Assembly: GCA_963556495.2 (NCBI GenBank)
Contig: OY747723.1
Span: 13,424,501-13,488,500 of the forward strand
From: Valencia hispanica
Lineage: Eukaryota; Chordata; Actinopteri; Cyprinodontiformes; Valenciidae
Direction: 5' to 3'
Length of the DNA: 64,000 nucleotides
Below the pieces are notes generated by a model. It worked only from the letters and a program-made list of their open reading frames with translations. It was not told the origin of the DNA and did no database searches. This document shows positions 10,956 to 21,850 of the stretch, piece after piece (positions within the stretch are counted from its first letter, which is position 1; the number at the start of each line of letters is the position of its first letter). A program made the translations under genes and the position numbers.

Positions 10956-13900
10956 CAAAACCTGGATTCCTTACATGCTGCCTTATTACTCTTTTCATTT
11001 AGATTCCTGCTTTTGCCTATCCGTGCATTCTGTTTTATTTATGTTCCATAATACTCAAATCATTAAATCTTCTGTATATCAACGCAAGAAGACTTTTGTT
11101 GGGAATTGGCACTGTAACAAAAGAGCTCAATTGAATTAGAATTGATCCAAGACGGCTGCCCACTTTTATTTAATTTCACTAGATGTTTCGTGATGTGAAA
11201 CGCAAAATAGAGAACACAAAGAAAGAAACGTATGGGAGCACAAAGCAATCAAACACGTATCTGTGTCATACACTTTGTGTTGATCAACAGCAGCAGAGTG
11301 TTTGGTGATTAGGAGCAGAATTACGTTAGGCCTTCTAGAACCTCCTGAGCCCCCTGAACGAACCAAACCACTCTGTTCTGTTCGACTCACTGGAGGAGAT
11401 TAGGGTTAAATATTTTACAGAAACAAACAAAAAACTGCAATTTTCAGAACTCCATCATTCGAGTATTCCCCAACATGCCAAAACGTGATGAGGGCATCAT
11501 CCCAGGTAGGTGGCACGGTGATTGGGTGGGGGCTGGAAAGAGGAAAGCAACATGCAGTGGGAGGGAGGAAGTGTTGCACTGTAAATAGGTCTCACAGATT
11601 GGAGGGAAATATTTATATGTTCTGTAAAAAGTGGTCCCTATAATATGTCCCATAGAAATATTGTATTAATATGGCTCTGTCGCATATTGTAAGGGACATA
11701 TGCATTTTAAATTGATCTGGTCTGATGAAGGCTTTATTTAAAAGCAATGGATTTCAAGTGTTGAGTCATGTTTTTGTGGGACGGTATGATAACCTTTTTA
11801 GGTTGTCATGGCGTTTACATAAACAATTTCAATAAAAAAGTTATAGATTTCACTTTGGGGTGGGGTTTTTTTTCACAACCAGAACTTTTTTTGCAAACAA
11901 CTACATTTCTTTTTTCTTGTAAGCTCTTTTCAGCCAGTTGACTACCATTGTGCAGTAACAGGTAGGAGAGGGGCAGCGCTGCAATAGTCCATCCTTCATA
12001 TATCCTGAAGGAACTGCAGTCTTGTTTTGGTCATGTAGGGGGTTGCCTAGGCCATCGGCTACTTTAAGGGGCTTTGCGGCAAGAACTAAATACATTAAAG
12101 TGAATATAAAAATCAGATGAATCCCAGTAATGATGTGCGGCTCTGACTATCAGCCTTTTCTTATGGTCTGTATTGAAACAGTAAACAGTAGCCATGCCCC
12201 TGTTATTTCTCATCATTTAACCACCCCCACCACCATCAAACAAATGTGCCGGAAAAAATAAACCTCCCTATCGAAGTGCCACAATCAGCTGATTCAAAGT
12301 AAGCAGATAAAAAAAAAAGTTTAATTAATGGCCCGTGCCTTTATGGCTAGTAAGGTACAGAGCTGCTCTAAATGTTGTTTGGAAGTAGCATCTCCCTCTT
12401 TATAAGGCACACGCTCTTGTTTCCAAGTTGCCTAACAATGCTACTCTAATTACTATAGCTGCAGTTTAACTCTAGAAGTGTTGTGCAGTCTCTTTTTTAT
12501 AATCAAACCTTCACCTCATCTAGATAAATTGTTATGTTGAACACATCAAGCAGTCTTGTCTGCTGAAGCTTCATGTTCTGCCTACAGTCTCTGGTAAATC
12601 TAATCTACATTTCCCCTTGGCAGATACTCTGAGGAAATATTTGCAGAATTTGCCACTGCATCTTTTATTAAAGATACTGTCCATGTTCTTGCATAGGGCA
12701 TAAAATGGCTCTGTTCTCCGGCGTGTTTCAAAAGGACTTCAACATGTAGGAACAAGGCGTGGTGTAGTTTTATGACTGTAACCTTGAAATACCTTGATTC
12801 TGCTACAACCAGTCCATTTATAACATAGATGCAGACTAATTTATTGGCACTCCTGATAAAGATGTGTAAACAGCCTTAAAATAATTTGGTCTTTTATTGC
12901 TGTGGTATAAGCTCTGATGGAACGTTTACGTGGTGAAAAGTGAGACTTGCACAATCGCTCCGTGGCTCACTAATGAAAGAACGCTGCCGTTCTGGCGATG
13001 GTGTGTTTGGGGAAATGTGCTGACTCATGCCTGTGCGTATCAGACCAACGATGCTGCTCAGAACGGGAGCTGAATGCTGGCCGAATCTTTGTGTTTTGAC
13101 TGGGTGCTGGTCTGTTGTCTCCAAACTACTATACTTAGACATTTCTCCTGAGTTTCGTCTCAACACTGGATAAATAGTCAGTTAAATTGTCACTTTAAGG
13201 ACTCAGTAGTGAGCTGGAGCTCTTAAAGTCACTGCTTTTGTCTAGGTTGGACATTGCGTTGCATGTATAATATCACTCCCAAGCAGCTTTAGTAAGCTAC
13301 AACCCTGGATAGAGTTGAAAAAAAACCTTGTTCTCTTACTGTGAAATACCACTGCTAAACCTTTTATTACTTCCGTAGGAGAAACCCTGCCCAACTGAAA
13401 TTTCAAGTTTCAAAGTTTACTTGAATTCTTGTATCTCTCCACATTATCCATATTTCCCCCTATGACGGGGTGAAATCTGGCCGTGTACTCTTGCTCTTGG
13501 CCACTGAGACAAAATCTTGCTAATGCCTGTTTGAATAAGACATAAAGAGCAGCTGTCATTCTGCCTTCTATTTGCTGCTCGGCGCGTGCAGTAGCCTGCA
13601 GAGACGGAAACGGTTATCTTCCATATGTCAGATGCTCCGTGCGAGCTAAAGTTCAAATCCCCTACATATGTGAGCTTCCCCAACGCCACGAGCAGGGATT
13701 CTGTGAAAAGGTCAACTCTCACACCAAATGAAGAAAAAGGCTGGTCTAAGCTCGCCTCTCCCTCCCACCATAATGTTTTTAGCCATTAGTGAGCTTCTGT
13801 GACTGCCACTAACTCCCACACACCTAATCACCACTCAGCACGGAAAATTAATACATGAATCATGTTAGTAATCTGCATATAATTTGCATTTTAGCCATGA

Positions 13901-14190
13901 AGAGTATTTTAACATGTCATTTTTAATTGCAGCGGCTCTGTAGCCAGACACAATGTTTGTTGCAGCTATATTATTGTAGTCAAAGCTCTAATTGCACTTA
14001 GATCCAATAGAATAGACATATAAATATATTTAATACTCTGAATCTAATTGAAATACAAGAAGGGGTCTGTCCGCTTGCATGCAAACCTATCCTAGTTTCA
14101 GTTGTCTTGTGCTGCAGCTTGTTTTCAAAAACTTGACTTCTGAATATCTGCAACACTGGTTGTACTTCATAACATAAAACCGGAATGCAT
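10956..14190. other. Unique sequence; candidate conserved non-coding blocks
   Basis: No gene recognised. Two repeat-free sub-blocks, about 12150-12480 and 13780-14070, have mixed TAAT/ATTA and octamer-like words and no transposon similarity; they could be regulatory elements, but only alignment could show that. Short open frames at 11444-11653, 12894-13166 and 13444-13722 have no recognisable domain or splice context. Confidence 0.4.
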
Positions 14191-15140
14191 GTATGGTGTA
14201 CATATTAGGATATCCTCAGACATCAGAAAAAAAACGGCCTCAGACGTCAGACCATTAAAAAGAAGTATTGCTTTTCATTCAAAAAAGGGTCTCAGAAAAA
14301 ACTCAGTCGAGAAACAAGCCTGGAGGTGGCGCCACTGTCAGATTCCTGCCAAATTGTTTTGCAATACATATGCTGCATCCATTCTTTATAAGCATTTAAT
14401 GTGCTGTGGCCTGAACGCTCCCTATGGAGCAGAACTGTGCACCCACCTGGCCATAACTGAGGCTGAATTTGTGCACTGCTGCCACCATGGAGGCTGGAAT
14501 TAAGCACCACTTACGCCAACGTTTTTGAAATCAGGTAACATTTCTCTAAATGAAGTGATCAGAATTTGACAAGACTCTTTGAACAACAGTTTTTCTGATC
14601 GCTTCAGTGGCAGGAAATCCCACAACATTGCGCTCTTCTTTCATCAGTGGTTAAGCTGCAGCGATCTGTTATCTCCATTCTGATCTGGTGCAGTCACAGA
14701 TGCAGTCCAAAGCCTCGGTAATTCTTCAATGTGCTGTGAGCTCCCGGATGGCGAGATGCATTTGGTACAGTGTCCAGATCTGAGGTAATGCTCTCATGGG
14801 AATCCTTTTTTGATTGATTTAGTTACCTGTACTCCGTGCTTAAAGTTGAAAATTTCAAGTGGTCAGGGGTATGAATACTATTCTGTCAGAATGTCAGATT
14901 TTTCCATCAATGTTAAAAAAAAAAGTATGGAAAATATGGAAAATATTCATTTAACGCGACACCTGGACTGACTGCAGACGTTTTTTTCAGACACCGTTTT
15001 TTTCTGAGACCTTTTAGTCTAATGCCTTTCAGTCAAAGGTATGACAACTTTTTGAAAGAAAAGCGATGGGCTTTTTTTATGGTCTTGACGTCTGAGGCGG
15101 TTTGGTCCGATGTCTGAGGATGTCCTAAACTTTACACCGT
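14191..15140. mobile_element. Unclassified inverted-repeat DNA element
   Basis: The left arm (about 14191-14300) and the reverse complement of the right arm (about 15000-15140) share GGTGTA, AGGAnATCCTCAGACATC, CGCCTCAGACGTCA and GGTCTCAGAAAAAA blocks in the same order. Both outer ends are flanked by ATGCAT (14185-14190 and 15141-15146), a possible 6-bp target duplication, although the word is its own complement. The interior (14300-15000) shows no transposase. About 950 bp. Most likely a non-autonomous cut-and-paste element of unknown superfamily. Confidence 0.65.
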
Positions 15141-15404
15141 ATGCATGGCTGATTTGTGCATCGTCGTATGTTAAAATATTAATTGACAGCATAAAAATAT
15201 TAATGGTACTTGGTGAGGAACAGACAGCATCTTAGAGTCATTGAACTGCTTCCCTTGTTTCCTGGATCAAGACTAAAGAGACTTTTAACTATGTAATGTA
15301 TGTTGATTTAAACTATGCACTCATATCCAAATGCAAGTAGATGCTTCCTGTTCAGCTGAATAGTTAGTTGAGATTCTTCTGCAAAGGGGATGATTTTTAT
15401 CATC

Positions 15405-15597
15405 GTATCTCATTGGGATTTCACTTGAAGAACCAACAGAATAAATCACATAATTCTGAAGGTGAAGGAAAATATGCATGGTTTTTAATTTTATTACAAA
15501 TCCAAATATTTATGAGTTGGAGAGTTGGTATTGTAATTTGACAAAATGCAAAAAAAAAAAAAAAAAAAGGCTATGAATATGTTTGCAAGGCTCTTTA
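15405..15597. mobile_element. Tc1 terminal-repeat remnant with poly-A stretch
   Basis: Contains a left terminal-repeat-like part (GGGATTTCACTTGAAGAACC through GAAGGTGAAGGAAAATATGC) and a right-end-like part (TTTGACAAAATGC, then GGCTATGAATATG), with a run of about 18 A at 15551-15568. The two ends without an interior suggest an internally deleted copy of the family seen at 8350 and 32003. Confidence 0.5.
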
Positions 15598-17084
15598 GAT
15601 GTTCAGAGAGTTCATCCACAAGACCGTTGTTGAACTAATTGATGATTATGCCCCACAGATCCAACTTCAAGCCCGATTTGCATAACTTCATCGTATTTTT
15701 TTTAAAGTACCTCAGAGGGTGCCTTTCCATTTCTCAGGACTCATTTTTCACTCTTTCCTTCTAAGAATACATTACTCCACCAACTCATACATCTTCCAGG
15801 GATGCTTTGTATATAAAAGTCATCCTGCCCAAAATGTGAAATGGTCCGGTGCCGTTTGTTATCCACCAACCACGCTCAGGTATCGGCCAGTGGTGATGAG
15901 TTGTTTCACTGAGCAGCAAAATATCAGCAAGCACAACGCTGGATGCAGCTGTTTTTCTTTTTTCTTTTTTTTAAAAGGGCCTTTGAGATGCACTTCTTGG
16001 ACTGTTGTAAGCCATTAGTCGATTTGGCTGATCAATCATGGCTGAATTATTGTGGGTCATTACAAATGTAAAGCCCTGAACGCTGGCCTCAGGGGAAAAT
16101 CCATTTTGCCGCGGTGGGAGGTTGGAAAGCTGAGTGGAAAAGAATTTAGTATGTGTGTGAGGGAGCATGAACTCTACAAAATTGTCAATGCAAATAGTAA
16201 TTTATCTACACAAACAGAAGTGTGAAATGTATTTTCCTTAAGGGTCGTCCGGTATTTCAAGTGCAGCTTGTGTGCTTACCCTGAATGCGCTTTGCTTGAC
16301 CTGCTGCTTGATTTATTGCAGGGAAAACAGTGACAGTGCACACACACTGATGGACCGCACACCCAGAAGCAATGATAAAACTGTTGAGCCTTTATTGCAC
16401 AGTTTTGCGCCCTCATTGATTGGCATTATTCCATTTCGAGGGATTCCTTAGCGATTAAGGCACAGGAAGTACAATAAAGACTCTTAATGTCCTCAGATCA
16501 ATAAAGTGATTTTAAAGGCTTCCAAAATATCACAGCTGGAAAGGACAATTTTAAAAGATTGCACCTGCCACTTTAAATAAGAATGTGGTGAGGTTTCTAT
16601 TGGCAAGCAGCCTTCAAAACAGAAGCTACAGGGGGGTTTGTAGCTTATCATCGTGGGATGATTTATAAATGTGTGTGGGTTTATAAAAGGGTATAAGCTC
16701 TGATTGTTTGTTTGGGTGGATACAAAAATCACAGCAGGAAACAATGCACTGATAGAGAGAGGTGTTTGCATCAAATTCTTACTAGTTAAGAATGTAGAAA
16801 AACACTTGGACTTAGGGTGCCTCTTGTTTGGTATTGAGTAGAAATACGTAGTGAAGGAGCAGTTGTTAGCAGACATGTAGCAGTACATCAAGGTCACAGG
16901 ACAGGATGAATAACTATTCTAGGTTACCGAGAACAAGATGAGATTTCAGCAATTCTGTTAGGAAAACTTGACAGATTGTTTAAACTCCTGATTTGACTCC
17001 TTATCCTTATCTCACTTTTATATGCTTGTCTAAACCCCGAAGTTCTACCAATGCCAAAAAGTATCAAAATACCTCCTTTTTCTG
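15598..17084. other. Unique sequence
   Basis: No gene recognised. About 16300-16480 is a repeat-free block and a weak candidate for a conserved non-coding element. The 134-codon open frame on the minus strand at 16493-16897 has no domain I know and weak codon character. Confidence 0.4.
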
Positions 17085-17275
17085 GGGTGTCGCGTAGCGT
17101 AGTGGTTAGTGCGGGCGCACCATGTACAGAGGCCACAGTCCTTGACACGATTGTCCCATGCTCGAGTCCCATTCCGGTGGACCTTTGCCGCATGTCTTCC
17201 CCCACTTCTCTCCCCCTTTCAATGTACTGTCCTCTTTTCGAATAAAGGCCACTGTGGCCACAAAACCTTTAAAAG
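17085..17275 (+). repeat. tRNA-derived SINE
   Basis: The head has an RNA polymerase III A box (TAGCGTAGTGGTTAGTGC, 17093-17110) and a degenerate B box (GCTCGAGTCCC near 17160-17170), spaced as in tRNA. A tRNA-unrelated body follows (CATGTCTTCCCCC...), then an AATAAAGGCC-like tail and an A-rich end near 17260-17278. This is the layout of the common fish tRNA-SINE. It is not a functional tRNA gene: the head lacks a foldable acceptor stem. The B box differs from GGTTCGANTCC. Confidence 0.8.
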
Positions 17276-17710
17276 AAAATACCAAATTTTTCTTACATTT
17301 TGAGCTATATTTTATTTCAAGTTTGATCAGTCTATTCTAGTACCGACTCTAAAACTGTCAAATAGCACTTCAGTTTAGCGCTGATGTACAGTAGTAATAA
17401 CATCACATTGCCTGTTTAAACATGATACAAACAAGAGTAGTGTTTGTGCAGTGGTTACTGGCTTTTTCAAACCTAGGTTAAAACATTTAACCGCAGGAAA
17501 CACAGAGTAACAAAGCAATACGGTTCTTCCAATGCTTTAGGTTCACAGCCGTGTTAAACCCCTCCATCTCCTTGTGGCCTATCTGTCTTACATTTCAAAG
17601 ACGTATGAAGATATGCAGCTTGAAACAACCCTACAGCAATTCTTCCTATGCATCGAACACTGTAGCATATACAATTTGTTCCTCAGTTGAGCCAGACATC
17701 CAAAGATATA

Positions 17711-18341
17711 GGTGGGCAAACAAACTATTTGGCAGCCACTTATGAAAAATGAGAGGTGTGTTATTTTCATCAGAGGTACACTTCAACTGTGAGAGACAGA
17801 ATGTGAGACAGGAAATCACATTGTATGATTTTTAAAGAATTTATTTGTATAATGGTGCAGAAAATAGGTGTTTGGCCAAAAACAAAAGTTAATTTTAAGC
17901 CTTTGTAAAGTATAATTGGTTGGCAATGACGGAGATCAAACGTTTCTTGTAGGTCTTCACCAGGTTTGCACACACTGAAGCTGGTATTTTGGTAGGAGGG
18001 TTTTACCCATATTCTCATGATACATGGCCCCATTCATCCTTTCCTTATTACGGATCAGTCGCCCTGTCCCCTTTGCAGAAAAGCAACCCCACAGCATAAT
18101 GTTTCCACCTCCATGCTTCACAGTGGGTATGGTGTTCTTGGGTTACAACTCAGCATTCTTCCCCCTCCAAACATGGCGAGTGGGGTTTGATCTCATCTGA
18201 CCACAAGACATTCTCCCAATCCTCCTCTTGATTATCCAGATGGTCTATGGCAAACTTGAGACGGGCCTGGATATTGGCTGGCTTAAGCAGGGGGACTGCA
18301 GGATTTTAATCCATAACAACATAGTGTGTTACTAATGTTAT
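17711..18341 (-). mobile_element. Truncated copy of the second Tc1 family
   Basis: The 3' end begins after TA at 17709-17710 (GGTGGGCAAACAAACTATTT, a decayed terminus). It runs through the terminal repeat into the minus-strand transposase, with the glycine-rich KHGGG region at about 18105-18125 and the first catalytic region at about 18190-18225. It breaks off at about 18341 where a TA microsatellite starts. The same family is at 5181-6522. The missing 5' half is not seen beyond the microsatellite. Confidence 0.75.
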
Positions 18342-18382
18342 ATATATATATATATAATGTTTTATATATATATATATATATA
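18342..18382. repeat. TA microsatellite, left part
   Basis: Interrupted TA dinucleotide run immediately left of the DD38E transposon. The matching run at 20000-20089 lies directly to its right, so one microsatellite was split by the insertion. Confidence 0.9.
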
Positions 18383-19996
18383 CACTACCATTCAAAAGTT
18401 TGGGGTCACCCAAACAATTTTGTGTTTTCCATGAAAAGTCACACTTATTCACCACCATACGTTGTGAAATGAATAGAAAATAGAGTCAAGACATTGACAA
18501 GGTTAGAAATAATGATTTGTATTTGAAATAAGATTTTTTTTACATCAAACTTTGCTTTCGTCAAAGAATCCTCCATTTGCAGCAATTACAGCATTGCAGA
18601 CCTTTGGCATTCTAGCTGTTAATTTGTTGAGGTAATCTGGAGAAATTGCACCCCACGCTTCTAGAAGCAGCTCCCACAATTTGGATTGGTTGGATGGGCA
18701 CTTCTTGCGCACCATACGGTCAAGCTGCTCCCATAACAGCTCAATGGGGTTCAAATCTGGTGACTGCGCTGGCCACTCCATTACCGATAGAATACCAGCT
18801 GCCTGCTTCTTCTCTAAATAGTTCTTGCACAATTTGGAGGTGTGTTTTGGGTCATTGTCCTGTTGTAGGATGAAATTGGCTCCAATCAAGCGCTGTCCAC
18901 TGGGTATGGCATAGCGTTGCAAAATGGAGTGATAGCTTTCCTTATTCAGAATCCCTTTTACCCTGTACAAATCTCCCACCTTACCAGCACCAAAGCAACC
19001 CCAGACCATCACATTACCTCCACCATGCTTAACAGATGGCGTCAGGCATTCTTCCAGCATCTTTTCAGTTGTTCTGCGTCTCACAAACGTTCTTCTTTGT
19101 GATCCAAACACCTCAAACTTGGATTCATCCATCCACAACACTTTTTTCCAGTCTTCCTCTGTCCAATGTCTTTGTTCTTTTGCCCATCTTAATCTTTTTC
19201 TTTTATTGGCCAGTCTCAGATATGGCTTTTTCTTTGCCACTCTGCCCTGAAGCCCAGAATCCCGCAGCCGCCTCTTCACTGTAGATGTTGACACTGGTGT
19301 TTGCGGGTACTATTTAATGAAGATGCCAGTTGGGGACCTGTGAGGCGTCTGTTTCTCAAACTAGAGACTCTAATGTACTTATCTTCTTGCTCAGTTGTGC
19401 AAAGCGGCCTCCCACTTCTTTTTCTACTCTGGTTAGAGCCTGTTTGTGCTGTCCTCTGAAGGGAGTAGTACACACCGTTGTAGGAAATCTTCAATTTCTT
19501 AGCAATTTCTCGCATGGAATAGCCTTCATTTCTAAGAACAAGAATAGACTGTCGAGTTTCAGATGAAAGTTCTCTTTTTCTGGCCATTTTGAGCGTTTAA
19601 TTGACCCCACAAATGTGATGCTCCAGAAACTCAATCTGCTCAAAGGAAGGTCAGTTTTGTAGCTTCTGTACCGAGCTAAACTGTTTTCAGATGTGTGAAC
19701 ATGATTGCACAAGGGTTTTCTAATCATCAATTAGCCTTCTGAGCCAATGAGCAAACACATTGTACCATTAGAACACTGGAGTGATAGTTGCTGGAAATGG
19801 GCCTCTATACACCTATGTAGATATTGCACCAAAAACCAGACATTTGCAGCTAGAATAGTCATTTACCACATTAGCAATGTATAGAGTGTATTTCTTTAAA
19901 GTTAAGACTAGTTTAAAGTTATCTTCATTGAAAAGTACAGTGCTTTTCCATCAAAAATAAGGACATTTCAATGTGACCCCAAACTTTTGAACGGTA

Positions 19997-19999
<3 letters not shown>
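18383..19999 (-). mobile_element. Tc1-like DD38E (Intruder-type) transposon, nearly intact
   Basis: A 1617-bp element flanked by TA at 18381-18382 and 20000-20001. The termini are near-perfect inverted repeats of about 27 bp beginning CACTACC(A/G)TTCAAAAGTT. A single minus-strand transposase gene lies inside. The spacing of the catalytic residues is D-D-38-E rather than the usual 34, which fits the Intruder (DD38E) family described in fish and other animals. The only visible lesion is a 1-bp frameshift in the transposase. It was inserted into a TA microsatellite, consistent with the TA target. It looks young compared with the other Tc1 copies in the window. Confidence 0.9.
18545..19587 (-). 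pseudogene. DD38E transposase with one frameshift
   Basis: The protein starts at the ATG at 19585-19587 (MARKRELS). It shows the paired-like DNA-binding region (REIAKKLKIS), a GRP linker, then the catalytic core LWMDESKFEVFG with the first D at 19137-19139. The second D, in QQDNDPKHTS, is at 18857-18859, and the E of NPIELLWEQ is at 18740-18742. The gap between the last two is exactly 114 bases, 38 codons. The gene ends NGGFFDESKV, with the stop at 18545-18547. One A seems missing from a short A run around 19300-19302 (TTT on the plus strand), which splits the gene into 19276-19587 and an overlapping 18545-19294. Together they correspond to about 340 residues, full length for the group. No other stop or indel is seen. 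Confidence 0.9.

Positions 20000-20089
<90 letters not shown>
20000..20089. repeat. TA microsatellite, right part
   Basis: About 45 uninterrupted TA units directly right of the DD38E element. Length is likely polymorphic and prone to assembly error. Translated YIYI open frames here are artefacts. Confidence 0.95.
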
Positions 20090-20090
<1 letters not shown>

Positions 20091-21499
20091 CTCCAACCCC
20101 AATAGCTTTCTGTTTGTAAGACTAACATGTGTGAGAAAACTAGAAATTGTGTCACCACTGGGCTTTGAATCTGCTACTTTAAAGAACTGTGAAGAAAAAG
20201 TGTAGCATTAGAGCCCCTTTTCTGTGCTGGGGTGAGTTGTAATGCATACCCACTTGAGCAGACGGCTCTTTTCCTTGCCAGTCAGAGCATCTCTTGACAA
20301 ATGAAGTTTTCATCTAAAGTGAAGCTTGGAAGCTGTTTTTGTTTTGAAATCAGTGAAGCATATCGTCTTCTTAAAGTTGTTTTTCACTTCACCGCTAATT
20401 TAAAGTTTTTGGCTGACGCATCCTTCAGAGGAGTCCATAAACATTCAGTCACCAGCCAGAGCTGTCGGCAGCTTTAACGGCTTCTCCCGCGTCAGAACAC
20501 CACACTTCTGCTTTAGCTTGCAAACCATTTTGCACACATAAGCACAGGTGCTTGTTTTTATCCTCAATCACTGGATAGCCCTACATATCATTATGTTTCC
20601 TCTTCCGTTCTTCATTCCTCTCTGCTCATTTTGTTGTGGTATTTTTTTTGCTGGAAAAAGAGATAGGAAAAAGAAGGGGGAAATGATTTTCTTCCTTGAT
20701 TTGTGATGTAAAACTAAGCTCAGATTTTATTCCAACCAAACAAACTCTTGAAGAGCTCTGAGTCAGAAGGCGCAGTCCACACAATATTTTGCAAAGCTGA
20801 GATTTTCTTATGCATTTACAGCTTCCATTCTGAGATTTTTGAAAACGACATGGAGGCCCACTTTGCAGATGCCTCCACTGGCTTTCTGTGCTAAAAACCA
20901 CAAAAGTGGAGCAATTGTTGGTTGATTTAGCTTTTTCACAATCTGTTTTAAACAATTTTAAATATAAACTGACAACGTTAATGAGTGGAAGGAGTAAACA
21001 ATGGCGGGGCAAATGCAAGCTACAATTGTTTTAGAAGAATCTTTAGCTTAGAACTGCTTTAGCCAGACTTCATCTTTTGAATTTGAAAGTTGTTAGTTTA
21101 TTATTGCCACCAGCTGGTGCAGCAAAGATGTTAAAGCATTTTAATTTGAAACCCACAAATTTGTGTAGAAGTGTTTTTATTTGTTTACAAAATATACTTT
21201 TTCTGTATTTTGACACAAACATGTAAGACAAACATGTTGAAAAATTAAAAGCTCTTTACTGCAGGAATTAAAAAAAATACTTATTATTATTACTATTATT
21301 ATTAGCATTATCCATGGCAAAAAGAGGTAGGGACAGTAATGAAATTAATGATTAAATTAGCTGCCAACCAGAGGTTGCGCTACAATTTTTCTTGTCCGAC
21401 ATTTTGATTGCTTTAACCCTACTGCTTCCGAAGCAGTCTGGCTGATCCTACCTCTGCTTAGAGTCTAAAAAGGATGACGACACACAAAATAAATTACCG
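20090..21499. other. Unique sequence
   Basis: No gene or clear transposon found. An ATT trinucleotide run lies at about 21282-21304. The open frame on the minus strand at 20626-21018 has no recognisable domain. Confidence 0.4.
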
Positions 21500-21607
21500 A
21501 TTTTACTCACAGCCCCTGTCACTTAATCACTCCATTTATCGTTATCGAGGTGAACTGTTTAATATATCGTGATATTGATTTGAGACCATATTGCCTAGCC
21601 CTAGCTT
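21500..21607. mobile_element. Terminal fragment of a hAT-like element
   Basis: The stretch with ATCACGATATATTAAAC-like sequence (minus strand) leading to a GGGCTAGGCAATATGG-like end at about 21607 resembles the ends of fish hAT elements starting CAGGGCTGGGC. The other end was not located. Class from memory. Confidence 0.4.
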
Positions 21608-21850
21608 GCACATTTGCAACAAGTGGTTTGAGGTGTGATTACTAATCTGTCAAAATGACTGACGGCCTTCAGATTCTTCTGTCACTGTTTAAAAAAACAA
21701 ACACTCAAATATGGAAAATACTCTGTTAACGCGATCCTTGCCGCCAATAATACTAAATACAAATCTTCTACATACAAATGTATGTAATATATCAAACCAC
21801 AATCGTCATGAAAATAGCAATGTTTTCAATGTCACAAGTGTTACGAATTA

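Noticed and set aside
16493..16897. Host gene of 134 codons on the minus strand
   Set aside because: No domain, no plausible start context or splice sites, and low-complexity codon use; probably chance.
17085..17170. Functional tRNA gene
   Set aside because: The A and B boxes are present, but the B box is degenerate, no cloverleaf forms, and a SINE body and tail follow.
19925..20205. Long open frames of alternating Y and I on both strands
   Set aside because: They are translations of the TA microsatellite at 20000-20089, with no coding meaning.
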